A stretch of DNA of 64,000 nt from Archangium gephyra (GTDB lineage Bacteria > Myxococcota > Myxococcia > Myxococcales > Myxococcaceae): NCBI GenBank assembly GCA_003243425.1, contig QFQP01000041.1:1-64000 (forward strand), given 5' to 3'. Below are positions 45,267 to 55,209 of the stretch, one piece after another. Numbering within the stretch: the stretch's first letter is position 1; each line of letters opens with the position of its first letter. A program made the position numbers and the translations under genes. Under the pieces are notes generated by a model that worked only from the letters and a program-made list of their open reading frames with translations, was not told the DNA's origin and searched no databases.

Positions 45267-46325
45267 TCAGCGCGCGCGAACGCCCAGCCACGGGGCGAGA
45301 ACGCTCCGCCGCACCAGCAGCACGAAGGTGGTGAGGCAGATTGCAAAAGTGAACGCCACGGTCAGCGCGTATTCCGCGAGCCCCGGGCCTGCGGTGCGTG
45401 CGAACAGGAGCTGAAAGGCGAGCACCAGCGGGTAGTGAACCAGGTAGGTCCAGTACGACGCGTCGACGAGCAGCCGCAGCCCCGGCCGTTCTGCCGACCG
45501 CACCGAGAACGCCAGGCCCAGCGCACCCAGGCTGAGCAGCCACGCGATGAGGCCGGTGAGCACCTGACCTTCGGGTTGCCACTGTCGCGAACCGGTGAAC
45601 ACCCACGCGCTCAGGCCCAGACCCGCGAGCAGGAAAACCGGAGCCCATGTCCGCAGTGATGCCACGTGCTCGCGCTGCGGCCACAGCCACCAGCCGAACG
45701 CGAAGAACAGCCCGTAATGAAGCAGCTCGAAGGGCTGCGGCCAGAAGAAGTGGTCGGGCTTGTTCTCGGGGTGAAACCACAGGCCCACGCACGTCGGCAC
45801 CGCGAGCACGAGCAGCGACGGCGCGAACTTCGACGCACGGCTGATCAGCTGCGTGAAGAACGGTGTCGTCGGCGCTGCCCACGCGATGACGCAGAAGCAC
45901 CAGAGGTAGATGAGAAACCACAGGTGCACCGGCGCGAAGCGGAAGTCGGCGCCGAGCGCGTAGTCCTCCGACATCAGGCCGTACTCGAAGCTCGCGCGCC
46001 GCAGCGCGAAGTCGCACGCCAGCACCACCGGCAGCGCGACCAGCAGGGGCACCAGCAGCTTCCGGCTCCGCTCACCCAGGAACGCCGCGCCGCGACGCTC
46101 GAACACGAGGTGCGAGAAGAAGCCCGAGAGCACGAAGAACAACTGCATGCGCCACGCGTGCAGGAAGCCGGTGACGAACTGCAGCCCGTCGACGGGCGAA
46201 GTGTCAGCGACGAAGTACCAGGGGGCGACGCGCGGCAGCCACGAATAGGTGGCGTGGTACGCGAGACCGAGGAGCATCGCTCCTGCGCGTACGGCGTCGA
46301 GGCCGTCGTAGCGCTGAGCGCTCAA
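45267..46325 (-). CDS. Membrane acyltransferase (acyltransferase family 3)
   Basis: A 352-residue integral membrane protein with ten or so helices. It starts with YDGLDAVRAGAMLLGLAYHATY, containing the LDxxRA and His of acyltransferase-3 proteins, and has FVLSGFFSHLVF and a helical core of VHLWFLIYLWCFCVI. Such proteins transfer acetyl or succinyl groups to surface glycans (OafA, OpgC). It ends close to the mreB start region: its own start lies 4 bp after the mreB stop, so it is in an operon with mreB. Confidence 0.82.
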   Translation of the reverse strand: MSAQRYDGLDAVRAGAMLLGLAYHATYSWLPRVAPWYFVADTSPVDGLQFVTGFLHAWRMQLFFVLSGFFSHLVFERRGAAFLGERSRKLLVPLLVALPVVLACDFALRRASFEYGLMSEDYALGADFRFAPVHLWFLIYLWCFCVIAWAAPTTPFFTQLISRASKFAPSLLVLAVPTCVGLWFHPENKPDHFFWPQPFELLHYGLFFAFGWWLWPQREHVASLRTWAPVFLLAGLGLSAWVFTGSRQWQPEGQVLTGLIAWLLSLGALGLAFSVRSAERPGLRLLVDASYWTYLVHYPLVLAFQLLFARTAGPGLAEYALTVAFTFAICLTTFVLLVRRSVLAPWLGVRAR

Positions 46326-46329
46326 GCGA

Positions 46330-47364
<1,035 letters not shown>

Positions 47365-47628
47365 GGGGTTCCCCGGAGCGGAGGAGGGTCAGGTGCTGCG
47401 AGATTACAGTGTTGCGAGAGACGAGCCAAGCTGAACACAGAGCGAAATCAAAGATTTGGCCGTATCGCGTCGCGTCAACACTGAGGTTGATCGGCATCAA
47501 AAGCGTGGGTGGTGAGGCGCGCGCCGATTTGCCGCCTTCGTTTCGGAGCGTGCACATGGCTCAGTACGCCTTGAAGGATCAGGAAAGACAAAAACGTGTG
47601 CAGCGACGGCGATAAGGTGCGCGCCCCC

Positions 47629-48603
47629 ATGAGCTCCGACGACGCGACGAACCCGGGCATCGAAGACGAACTTGGTCCTCCGGTGCTGGACCCCATCGAA
47701 GACGCCTGGCTGGCGCAGGAGCCGGAGACCGTCGAGACCATGGCCCGCGAGCGCCTCGCCAAAGACCCCAACGACGCGAAGAGCCATGCGTGGCTGGGGC
47801 TCGCGCTGTGTCTGACCAACCGCGCGCCGCAGGGGCAGGCCTCGCTCAAGAAGGCGTTCGAGTTGATCCGCGCGGACCTCGAGCAGGCCATCGACGAAGA
47901 CGCAAAGCACGAGCTGTCGTGGGAGCTGCACGGCATCGCCAATCGGCTCATCGACGCGCTCGGTGAAAACCCCACGCAGGGCGTGACGGCCGCGCAGTTC
48001 GTGGTCGAGGGGCTCAAGTTCGAGCACGCGCCGGCGCTGCGGTTGATGAGCGAGAACGTGGCCACGCAGCACGGAGACCCGATTCGCGCCGCGCAGTTCC
48101 TCAAGCGCGCCCTGGCCGTCGACGCCACCGACCCCGAGTCGCACTACCTCGCGGCGCGGCTGTTCGCGCGGCTGGGCAAGAAGCCGCAGGTGCTCTCACA
48201 CCTGCAGAAGGCGCTCGACAACGCGGCGGGCACCATCGCCGTGCGCACGCTCGCGCGCTTCGAGCCCGACTTCGACGGCTTCCGCAAAGACGCTGAGTTC
48301 TCGGCGCTGGTCGACCCGTTCCCCACCGACGCCGTGCTGCGGCCAATCTACCAGGCGCTCGACACCGGTGACTTCGCGGCGGTGGTCGAGCTGGCGACCG
48401 CGAGCGCGTCGAAGGTGCCCAACAAGCTCGACGTGCTCTACCCGTGGCGTGAAGCGCTGGAGCTGCTGATGGACCAGGCGCCCGGCGACGAGATCGATCA
48501 GAACATCAACGCGCAGCTCGACGTGGTGCAGACCGACATCGAGACGCGCGAAGACCGCGGCGAAGAGAGCCCGGTGTATTCGAAGTTCTGCGGCGACGCG
48601 TGA
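47629..48603 (+). CDS. TPR-repeat protein
   Basis: A 324-residue soluble helical protein from the ATG at 47629. It contains several TPR-like hairpins (KSHAWLGLALCLTNRAPQGQASLKKAF, ESHYLAARLFARLGKKPQVLSHL) and an acidic N-terminus. No signal peptide. Probably an adaptor for protein complexes. The exonuclease gene starts 3 bp after its stop. Function unknown. Confidence 0.7.
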   Translation: MSSDDATNPGIEDELGPPVLDPIEDAWLAQEPETVETMARERLAKDPNDAKSHAWLGLALCLTNRAPQGQASLKKAFELIRADLEQAIDEDAKHELSWELHGIANRLIDALGENPTQGVTAAQFVVEGLKFEHAPALRLMSENVATQHGDPIRAAQFLKRALAVDATDPESHYLAARLFARLGKKPQVLSHLQKALDNAAGTIAVRTLARFEPDFDGFRKDAEFSALVDPFPTDAVLRPIYQALDTGDFAAVVELATASASKVPNKLDVLYPWREALELLMDQAPGDEIDQNINAQLDVVQTDIETREDRGEESPVYSKFCGDA

Positions 48604-48606
48604 CGT

Positions 48607-49488
48607 ATGCGGGTGCACCTCGTCGACGGCACGTTCGAGCTGTTTCGCGCGCACTACAGCAAGCGCCCTTCCCACAGCTCGCCAGCAGGCAAGGACCTCA
48701 AGGCGACCCTCGGGGTCGTGCAGTCGCTCATCTACTTGATGGCCGACGCGAGCGAGCAGGCGACGCACCTCGCGGTGGCCTTCGACAACCCCATCGTCTC
48801 TTTCAGGAACAAGTTGTTCCGCGGGTACAAGACCGACGCGGGCATGGACCCTGCGCTGCGCAACCAGTTCGACGACGTGGAAGAAGCGGTGCGCGCGCTC
48901 GGCGTGACCGTGTGGTCGATGAAGGAGTTCGAAGCCGACGACGCGTTGGCGACGGCGGCGCTGAAGTTCGCTGCCGACCCGCGCGTCGAGCAGGTGCGCA
49001 TCATGACGCCCGACAAGGACCTGGGGCAGGTGCTGCTGGGCGAGAAGATCGTTCAGGTCGACCGCATTCGTTCGAAGGTCATCACCGAGGCCTCGCAGCT
49101 GGCCGACAAGAAGTTGAAGCCCGCTTCGGTTCCCGACTTCCTCGCGCTCGTCGGTGACACCGCCGACGGCATTCCCGGGCTCGACGGCTGGGGCGAGAAG
49201 TCGACCGCCGAAGTGCTCGCGCACTATGGCTCGCTCGAAGCGATCCCCGACTCGGTCGCCGACTGGAAAGTGAAACCGCGGGGGGCGGAAAAATTATCCG
49301 CTTCGCTGGCCCGCGAGCGGAAGGAAGCGCTGCTCTACAAACAGCTCGCCTCGTTGCGCGGCGACGTGCCGTTGAAAGAGACGCTCGAAGACCTCGAGTG
49401 GAAGGGCGCTGATCAAGCGCAGTGGCTGAAGTGGTGCGACACGGTCGGCAGCGATTCGATGCGCACGCGGCCGACGAAGTGGAAGTAA
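48607..49488 (+). CDS. 5'-3' exonuclease (PolA N-terminal domain type)
   Basis: A 293-residue flap-nuclease family protein. Acidic metal-binding residues: LVDGTFELFRAHY, VAFDNP, FEADDALATAA and MTPDKDLGQ; a helix-three-turn-helix DNA-binding region lies at DGIPGLDGWGEKSTAEVLAHYGSLE. It resembles the 5' nuclease domain of DNA polymerase I without the polymerase, as in E. coli ExoIX. Role: removal of 5' flaps or primers in replication and repair. Probably co-transcribed with the TPR gene just upstream. Confidence 0.88.
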   Translation: MRVHLVDGTFELFRAHYSKRPSHSSPAGKDLKATLGVVQSLIYLMADASEQATHLAVAFDNPIVSFRNKLFRGYKTDAGMDPALRNQFDDVEEAVRALGVTVWSMKEFEADDALATAALKFAADPRVEQVRIMTPDKDLGQVLLGEKIVQVDRIRSKVITEASQLADKKLKPASVPDFLALVGDTADGIPGLDGWGEKSTAEVLAHYGSLEAIPDSVADWKVKPRGAEKLSASLARERKEALLYKQLASLRGDVPLKETLEDLEWKGADQAQWLKWCDTVGSDSMRTRPTKWK

Positions 49489-49498
49489 CTCCCTCACT

Positions 49499-50380
49499 TC
49501 AGCGGGTCTTCATCCAACGCACCGTCTCCGCCACACCGTCATCCAACGAGGTCGCTTCACCACCGAACGTGCGCCTGAACTTCGAGTCATCGAGCACGAA
49601 CGGCACGCGCCACTGGTACCGCATCTCCATCAGCTCCTTCACGGCAGGCTCGAACACCCCGAGGACCCGAAGCACGAAGTCGGGAACCTGCGTGGTCTTC
49701 AGCCCGAACCGCTTCGCCATCGCTTCCGTGCTCTCGGCCTTCGCGACCGGCAGGTGCCACACCTGACCGAGTGACTGCTCGTCGAGCGCGAGCGTCACCA
49801 GGCCCGCGGCCACGTCCTCCACATAGGAATACGAGTGCAGCAGCTCGGGCGGCCCGAAGGTCTCCATCGGCTTTCCCGTCAATGCGCGACCCACGAACCG
49901 CTCGTTGAAGATCGCCGACATGGTGACGCCGGGCCCGTAGAAGTCCGCTGCACGGGCGATGGCCACACGAGGCCCCTGCAACCGCTCCGCTGCCTTCGCG
50001 CGCAACTCGCCCTTGCGACTCGACGGCCGAACCGGGCTCGTCTCCGTGAGAGGACCACTCGGCTCGCCGTACGCGTACAGGTTGTCCAACACGATGAGCG
50101 GCGCGCCCGATTTCCCTGCCGCATGCCCCACCGCATCGTTGAGCGGAATCAGCAGCTCGTTCCACTGGTGGTACGGCGGCGTGACCGTGTGAATGATGGC
50201 GCGCGCGCCCTTCGCGACCTCCGCTGCGAACTCGAGGTTCGCGAGGTCACCGACCTTCACGTCCTTCGAACTCGCTCCCGTTCGTCTGACCTGCGTGACC
50301 CGATGCCCCTTCGCGCGCAGCTGCTTCGCGACGAGTGAACCGATCTGCCCTGCGCCAAGGACCACGATGGGTGCGTTCAT
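49499..50380 (-). CDS. NAD-dependent epimerase/dehydratase-like (extended SDR) protein
   Basis: A 293-residue atypical SDR. VVLGAGQIGSLVAKQLRAKGH is the NAD(P)-binding loop (GxGxxG). LDNLYAYGE, RAADFYGPG and HSYSYVEDVAAGLVTLA match extended SDR proteins of the WcaG/epimerase type. The usual YxxxK is modified (RKGELRAKA), so it may be a reductase or non-catalytic. A 35-bp element shared with the next operator lies 17 bp upstream of the ATG; probable member of the LysR regulon next door. Confidence 0.82.
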   Translation of the reverse strand: MNAPIVVLGAGQIGSLVAKQLRAKGHRVTQVRRTGASSKDVKVGDLANLEFAAEVAKGARAIIHTVTPPYHQWNELLIPLNDAVGHAAGKSGAPLIVLDNLYAYGEPSGPLTETSPVRPSSRKGELRAKAAERLQGPRVAIARAADFYGPGVTMSAIFNERFVGRALTGKPMETFGPPELLHSYSYVEDVAAGLVTLALDEQSLGQVWHLPVAKAESTEAMAKRFGLKTTQVPDFVLRVLGVFEPAVKELMEMRYQWRVPFVLDDSKFRRTFGGEATSLDDGVAETVRWMKTR

Positions 50381-50396
50381 GCCGCCACCATGCGGC

Positions 50397-50431
50397 TTGC
50401 AGAAATGCAGTTCTACTCGAAGTTCGACAAC
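50397..50431 (-). promoter_or_regulatory. Putative LysR-regulated element, copy 1
   Basis: A 35-bp element, plus-strand parts TTGCAGAAATGCA, then ACTCGAAGTT, then CAAC. The second copy at 51178-51212 has the same parts at exactly the same spacing (offsets 0, 18 and 31) and is identical at 27 of 35 positions. Distance to the ATG of the downstream minus-strand gene is 17 bp here and 18 bp in copy 2. TCGAAGTTCGA inside is palindromic. The likely binder is the LysR protein encoded at 51224. Confidence 0.6.
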
Positions 50432-50442
50432 TCTCGATTGCG

Positions 50443-51160
50443 TCAGTGCAAGCCGAAATGTTGCTGCACCGACGCGCGCGTCACCGGGCCGAAGTGGCCC
50501 ACGAAGAACGTGTCTGCGGTGACTTCAGACAACAGCTTCATCACGTCGCGGCGATTGCCTTCGACGTCACACATGAAGAAGTGCGTCTCTGCGCCCGTGC
50601 CGATGACGCTGCCGCGGAACAGATCTCCCACGAGCACCACGTCACCCGCGGTCACGATGACCGAACCCCGTGTGTGACCCGGGAGCCGGCGCACCTTCGC
50701 GTCGATGCCCGTGGTGGCCTTCAGGTCGAGGACGTCTTCCACCAGCACGTCGGCAGTGCTCCCGGTGTAGGTCGCGCTTTCATCCTGCTGATGGCGCGTG
50801 TTGGCGATGAACCCGACCGGGCACAGCGGCTCGTTCTTCCCCGTGCTGAACATGGTCTCGTCGTTCAAGCCCACGAACACCGGCACCTTGAACTTCTGCT
50901 GAAAGTACCGCGCGCCACCCGCGTGATCCGCGTGACCGTGCGTCACCACGATGCCCTTCAACTGCGTCGACGGGTCGATTCCGGCGCGGCGAACTTCGTC
51001 TTCGAGCTTCGACGAGGATCGCGTTGCCGTTCTCCTTCACGAGGTGCGCGTTCGAAGAATCGAGCGTGATGGTGACGACTTCCAGCCCGTTGGGCCGCGT
51101 GTACTTCGTGGCGACAGAGCAACCGGACAACAGCATCAGGAGCATCAGGGTCTTGTTCAT
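50443..51160 (-). pseudogene. Frameshifted metallo-beta-lactamase-fold hydrolase
   Basis: From the ATG at 51160 a lipoprotein start is read: MNKTLMLLMLLSGCSVATKY, then SSNAHLVKENGNAILVE. Near 51010 the frame changes; the following frame reads KLEDEVRRAGIDPSTQLKGIVVTHGHADHAGG, with the HxHxDH zinc site of the metallo-beta-lactamase fold, and later RRLPGHTRGSVIV, VGDLFRG and FVGHFGPV (further zinc ligands) to a stop at 50443. The junction contains GAAGCTCGAAG, a near-repeat, and a few residues of the usual D-x-G segment are missing. True frameshift or read error. The second half could start at a TTG and be expressed alone. Confidence 0.65.
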
Positions 51161-51177
51161 GGGGCTCGTACTGAGGT

Positions 51178-51212
51178 TTGCACGAATGCAAATCGACTCG
51201 AAGTTGAGCAAC
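51178..51212 (-). promoter_or_regulatory. Putative LysR-regulated element, copy 2
   Basis: Same layout as the element at 50397-50431: TTGCACGAATGCA, ACTCGAAGTT and CAAC at offsets 0, 18 and 31. It is located in the 63-bp gap between the divergent hydrolase and LysR genes, the classic position for LysR-type control of itself and its target. Confidence 0.6.
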
Positions 51213-51216
51213 ATGC

Positions 51217-51234
51217 CCTTGCAATGGTGCAAGG
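51217..51234 (+). promoter_or_regulatory. Palindrome spanning the LysR start codon
   Basis: CCTTGCA (51217-51223), ATGG, TGCAAGG (51228-51234): a perfect 7-bp inverted repeat whose loop is the ATG start of the LysR gene. It could be an autoregulation site or an mRNA hairpin hiding the start. The outer halves repeat the TTGCA core of the neighbouring 35-bp elements. Confidence 0.5.
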
Positions 51235-52114
51235 CACTTCGTGGGACGACGTGAAACTGTTCCTCGCCCTCGTTCGTACGCGCCGTCTGGCTGCCGCCGC
51301 GAAGACGCTGGGGGTCGACATTTCGACCACCTCCCGACGGTTGGCGCGGCTCGAAGAACAGCTCGGGTTGTCGCTGTTCGATCGCCGGCGTGACGGCCTC
51401 GTGGCCACCGACGCGGCGATGCGCCTCCTGGCCCCCGCGGAAGAGATGGAGCGCGCGTCACACGGCTTCGGTCGGCAGGTCGACGTGCTCGAACGACGCG
51501 TCGAAGGCCCGGTGCGCATCTCGACGCCGCCCGGAATCGCCGAGAGCTTCGTCGGGCCGTTGCTCAACGATCTCGCGCTCCGTCACCCCGGCATTCGCTT
51601 CGAAGTCGACGCCAGCACCCGGCAGGTCGACCTCACCAAACGTGAAGCCGACCTCGGGGTGCGCACCGTGAAACCGAAGGGCGGGCCGTTGGTGCGGCAA
51701 CGCCTGGCACGCGCCCGGTGGATTCCGATGGCCTCGCCGGCGCTCGCCGCTTCACTCGGTGTCGTTCGCAACTGGAACGACGTGCCGTGGATCGGCTGGG
51801 CCTACGAGCTCGAGCGACTCCACGCCTCTCGCTGGCTCACGACGCACCTGAAAGCAGAGCCCGTGCTCAAGACCAACAGCTTCGCCCTCCAGGTCGCCAC
51901 CGTGCAGCGAGGGCTCGGGGCAGCGTTGATGCCGGAGCAATACCTGTCGGTGCACCAGTTCGCGCCGCTCCAGCTCTCGAGAACGCTCACTGCCGAGGCG
52001 AAGTCACTCCCGCGAGACGACCTCTGGCTCGTCGCGCACGAAGGGCTCCGCAGAGTTCCGCGCGTCGCCGCCGTGTGGGACTACTTCGTCGCCGTGTTCT
52101 CTGCGCGCATCTGA
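51224..52114 (+). CDS. LysR-family transcriptional regulator
   Basis: About 296 residues. The N-terminal helix-turn-helix is typical (VKLFLALVRTRRLAAAAKTL, STTSRRLARLEEQLGLSLFDR). Residues 95-296 form the co-inducer-binding domain, starting VRISTPPGIAESFVGPLL. It is divergent from a frameshifted hydrolase gene; matching 35-bp elements upstream of that gene and of the epimerase-like gene suggest that it controls both. Start at 51224; a GTG one codon later is possible. Confidence 0.9.
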   Translation: MVQGTSWDDVKLFLALVRTRRLAAAAKTLGVDISTTSRRLARLEEQLGLSLFDRRRDGLVATDAAMRLLAPAEEMERASHGFGRQVDVLERRVEGPVRISTPPGIAESFVGPLLNDLALRHPGIRFEVDASTRQVDLTKREADLGVRTVKPKGGPLVRQRLARARWIPMASPALAASLGVVRNWNDVPWIGWAYELERLHASRWLTTHLKAEPVLKTNSFALQVATVQRGLGAALMPEQYLSVHQFAPLQLSRTLTAEAKSLPRDDLWLVAHEGLRRVPRVAAVWDYFVAVFSARI

Positions 52115-52178
52115 GCGCGCAGCCCCGGCGCTTCACCGTCGCCACGTGCGCCGAGCGAGTTGATCAGCCACCACAGCT

Positions 52179-53069
52179 TCACGGTGACGGCACCGGGTGC
52201 CTGTCGGTGAACGCGCTGGTGATGCCGCGCAGGTCGAAGCTCCACGCCGCGAGCAGGTAGACGAACTGCTGTACGAACCCCGGCCGGTCCAACGGCATGT
52301 CGCGCTCGTACGCGAGGTGCGCTTCGAGCGACCTCCAGTGGAAGATCAACTCCACCGTGAAATCCAACTCGCTGGGCGCGGCCCACACCGGCGCGGTGCG
52401 GTCGGTGAACATCGTCGCGTCGAGGCCGAGTGAGAGCAGGTCATCGAACGTCGACACCTCGCCATGCAGCGCGTACCGGAACAGCGCGAGGCCCGAGTTG
52501 TCGGGCCGCGCGGCGTACGTGGGGTTGAACACGAAGCCCCCGAGCGTCGCCCAGCCGCTCACGTCGCCGTTCTTCAGCGCGTCCTTCAACTTCGGGAACA
52601 ACGACCCGAACGACATCAGGTACCGCGCTCGCGCGTCGACGTAGGTCTGCGTGAACGTGCCCTTGTCGATGGGCCGGTCGTGCTCCACGCGCGTGCCCAG
52701 CTCGAGGTCACCGGGCCCGGCCGCGAACGTCGAGGTGATGCCGCCGATGAAGTCGAACTCGGTGGGCAGCAGCACCTCGCCGCCCATGCGCGTGGCGTCG
52801 GTGAAGAAGCTCACGTCGAGCGGCACGCTCAGGTACCGGCCGATGAGGTCGACGTCGAAGTGTGCGGCGTACCTGAACAACGCGAGGCCGGTGTTGTCGG
52901 GGCGCGCCGCGTAGCTCGGGTTGTAGAGCGACACGCCCGCCATCAGCGCCCCGCTGAAGTTGAAAGAGGTGTCGTTGCCGCCCACCGCGCCCCCGTGCGC
53001 GCTGCCCTGCTTGTCGAGCGCGAAGGCGGTGGTGGCCATGAAGCTGATGAACGCGAGGCGCCGGAGCAC
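52179..53069 (-). CDS. Hypothetical outer-membrane-like protein with internal duplication
   Basis: A 296-residue protein with a signal peptide (MLRRLAFISFMATTAFA). Two halves are homologous: YNPSYAARPDNTGLALFRYA and FNPTYAARPDNSGLALFRYA, followed by similar LSVPLDVSFFTD and LSLGLDATMFTD. The alternation of hydrophobic and polar residues and the aromatic-rich ending fit a small beta-barrel or beta-sandwich. No family recognised. Divergent from the vWA lipoprotein gene. Confidence 0.65.
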   Translation of the reverse strand: MLRRLAFISFMATTAFALDKQGSAHGGAVGGNDTSFNFSGALMAGVSLYNPSYAARPDNTGLALFRYAAHFDVDLIGRYLSVPLDVSFFTDATRMGGEVLLPTEFDFIGGITSTFAAGPGDLELGTRVEHDRPIDKGTFTQTYVDARARYLMSFGSLFPKLKDALKNGDVSGWATLGGFVFNPTYAARPDNSGLALFRYALHGEVSTFDDLLSLGLDATMFTDRTAPVWAAPSELDFTVELIFHWRSLEAHLAYERDMPLDRPGFVQQFVYLLAAWSFDLRGITSAFTDRHPVPSP

Positions 53070-53154
53070 GAGCGCTCCTCATCACAACTCGACAGCGGAG
53101 TGCGAATCACCGACGCTCACGTCACGCATCGGCCGGGTGCTCGACGGAGTCCAC

Positions 53155-54606
53155 ATGCGTCAGCTTCTTCTCGTGTCGTCGTTGTGCTGCATCGCTGCGT
53201 GCGGCGTCAGCCGTGGTCCGCTCGATCGCGAGGGCTTCTCGCCGCCGGGCAGTGGAGCGAGTGCCGGCGGCTCGGGTTCAGGCAACTCCGCGGGCGCGCG
53301 GCCCGACGAAGCGCAGGGTCAGCCCACGGGTTCGCTTCCTGTCTACGACGGCGGCTACTGGTTGCAGCTCTCGGCTGACGACTCGACCAGCATGGCCTCG
53401 GCGCAGCTCGCGCGGCTCGGCACCACCACCGGCCTGCACCGGCACGAGTTCCTCAATTACTACGACCCCGCGGCCTCGCTGTTCGACGATGAGCCGTGGG
53501 CCGTCGAAGAACAGCTCGACCCCGCCATCAAGCTCGGTGCTTCACTGGTGCTCTCCACCGATGCCGACGGCGGCACGCAGGCCGAGCTCCTCCTCCAACT
53601 TCGCGCGAAGCCGGTCGACCCCGAGACGCGGCGTGCGTGGCACCTCGTGTATTGCGTCGACGTCTCGGGCTCGATGGCAGGCGACAAGATCGTCTTCACC
53701 CGCGATGCACTGAACCGGTCCCTCGCCCACCTGCGCTCGGGAGATCGCGTGTCCATCGTCGCCTTCTCGAACGAAGCCGAGACGCGCGTCTCGTACGCCC
53801 AGTGGCCTCAGGACGAAGGCGCGATTCGCACCGCCATCACCGGCCTCGAGCCGACGGGCGGCACCAACATGATCGCCGGCCTGAACGCGGCGTATGACCT
53901 CGCCGGTCAGCACCTGAGCGCAGGCACCCTGAGCCGCGTGCTGCTCTTCGGAGACGGGCAGGCCAACGTGGGCGACACCGACGTGCAGCGCTTCGCGAGC
54001 CTCACGCGCAACGGCAACGACGAAGGCATCTACCTCTCGTCCATCGGCGTCGGCAGCGACTTCGACTGGAACCGCATGGACACCCTGGCCGACTCGGGGA
54101 AGGGCGCGAGCATCTTCCTGCCCGACGCGCGGGAAGTGACGCGCATGTTCGGCAGCGACTTCTACAAGCTGGTCGAGGTGTCCGCCGACGCGGTCGAAGT
54201 AGAGCTCGTGTTGAACGACGGCTTCGTGCTCGCCGACTTCTCAGGTGAAGAGACCTCCACCAACCCCAACCAGCGCGTGCCTTCGACGATTCTCTCGAGC
54301 GGCGACGACCTCACCATGCTCGCGCGTTTCCATGTCACGCAGCAGGCGCTCGATTCACCGCTGTCGATGCGGGTGTCGTTCAAGCCGCTCGGCTCGGGGC
54401 AGGGCGTCGTCACCGACCGTCACTTCGAGTTCGCGCGCGACCTCGTGGTCACCGGCGGACCGCTCCATGCGCGCACCAGGCTGGTCGACGATTACGCGCG
54501 CTGGGTGACCACCGGCGCGCTGGGGAAAGACGTCGTGAAAAGCGCGCTCTCCGCGCACCCGGTGAGCGACCCGGGCCTCGCGGAGATCCTCCAGCTGCTG
54601 CAGTGA
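53155..54606 (+). CDS. von Willebrand factor A domain lipoprotein
   Basis: About 483 residues. MRQLLLVSSLCCIAACG is a lipoprotein signal. A Ser/Gly linker (20-60), an N-terminal region with HRHEFLNYYDP as in YfbK-like proteins, a vWA domain (about 165-340) with the MIDAS motif DVSGSM and the TGGTN Thr, then a beta-rich C-terminal domain. It should bind a divalent metal and a protein partner at the cell surface. YfbK/Ca-activated chloride-channel-like family by layout. Its stop abuts a convergent membrane protein gene. Confidence 0.85.
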   Translation: MRQLLLVSSLCCIAACGVSRGPLDREGFSPPGSGASAGGSGSGNSAGARPDEAQGQPTGSLPVYDGGYWLQLSADDSTSMASAQLARLGTTTGLHRHEFLNYYDPAASLFDDEPWAVEEQLDPAIKLGASLVLSTDADGGTQAELLLQLRAKPVDPETRRAWHLVYCVDVSGSMAGDKIVFTRDALNRSLAHLRSGDRVSIVAFSNEAETRVSYAQWPQDEGAIRTAITGLEPTGGTNMIAGLNAAYDLAGQHLSAGTLSRVLLFGDGQANVGDTDVQRFASLTRNGNDEGIYLSSIGVGSDFDWNRMDTLADSGKGASIFLPDAREVTRMFGSDFYKLVEVSADAVEVELVLNDGFVLADFSGEETSTNPNQRVPSTILSSGDDLTMLARFHVTQQALDSPLSMRVSFKPLGSGQGVVTDRHFEFARDLVVTGGPLHARTRLVDDYARWVTTGALGKDVVKSALSAHPVSDPGLAEILQLLQ

Positions 54607-54607
54607 C

Positions 54608-55051
54608 TCAAATCTCCGACGGCGAATCGCGGTGACGGCGCGCTGGCAGCGACTCTTCCGGAGACGGAGCGGTCTTCGGGTTGTCGGCGCGCAGGTCGGT
54701 CCACGTCCACATCGCGAACAGCGCTTCACCCGCGGCGAACGCGAGGATGACCGGCGGCGCCCACTGCATCGCCACGATGAACACGAAGAGCACCACCGCC
54801 AGCAGTCGCGCCTGCACCGTCCACTTGAAGAAGTCGAGGTGCTGCGCCTGTGCGGCGCGCCAGTAGATGATGCCGATGGGAATCATGAACACGCCCAGGC
54901 AGCGCAGCCACGGCTCGTGCGTGGGTTCCCACCACAGGCCCCACATCAGCAGGTTGGGGACCGCCATCAGGATGCTGCCCGAGATGAACAGCCAGAGTGC
55001 GTAGATGCGGATGGAGTTCGTCGCTCGGCTGAGAACGCGTTTGCCTTGCAT
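54608..55051 (-). CDS. Four-helix membrane protein
   Basis: A 147-residue protein from the ATG at 55051 (MQGKRVLSRATNSIRIYALWL). Four hydrophobic helices: LFISGSILMAVPNLLMWGLW, CLGVFMIPIGIIYW, LLAVVLFVFIVAMQWAPPVI and ILAFAAGEALFAMWTW, and a charged tail. No conserved motif recognised. It stands alone between two plus-strand genes. Confidence 0.65.
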   Translation of the reverse strand: MQGKRVLSRATNSIRIYALWLFISGSILMAVPNLLMWGLWWEPTHEPWLRCLGVFMIPIGIIYWRAAQAQHLDFFKWTVQARLLAVVLFVFIVAMQWAPPVILAFAAGEALFAMWTWTDLRADNPKTAPSPEESLPARRHRDSPSEI

Positions 55052-55209
55052 GGTGTGCCTCCGTTTTCGAAGTCGATGATTCCTGATCCATGCGTAGCGA
55101 CCCTCTCCAGGCGGAGCACGGCGGGGGGCGGCCCCGTTACGACGGGGCAACGGAACCGACTCACCACGTCGCTGGGCGAACCTCCCCGCAGTGTTGATGT
55201 CTGACGGCC

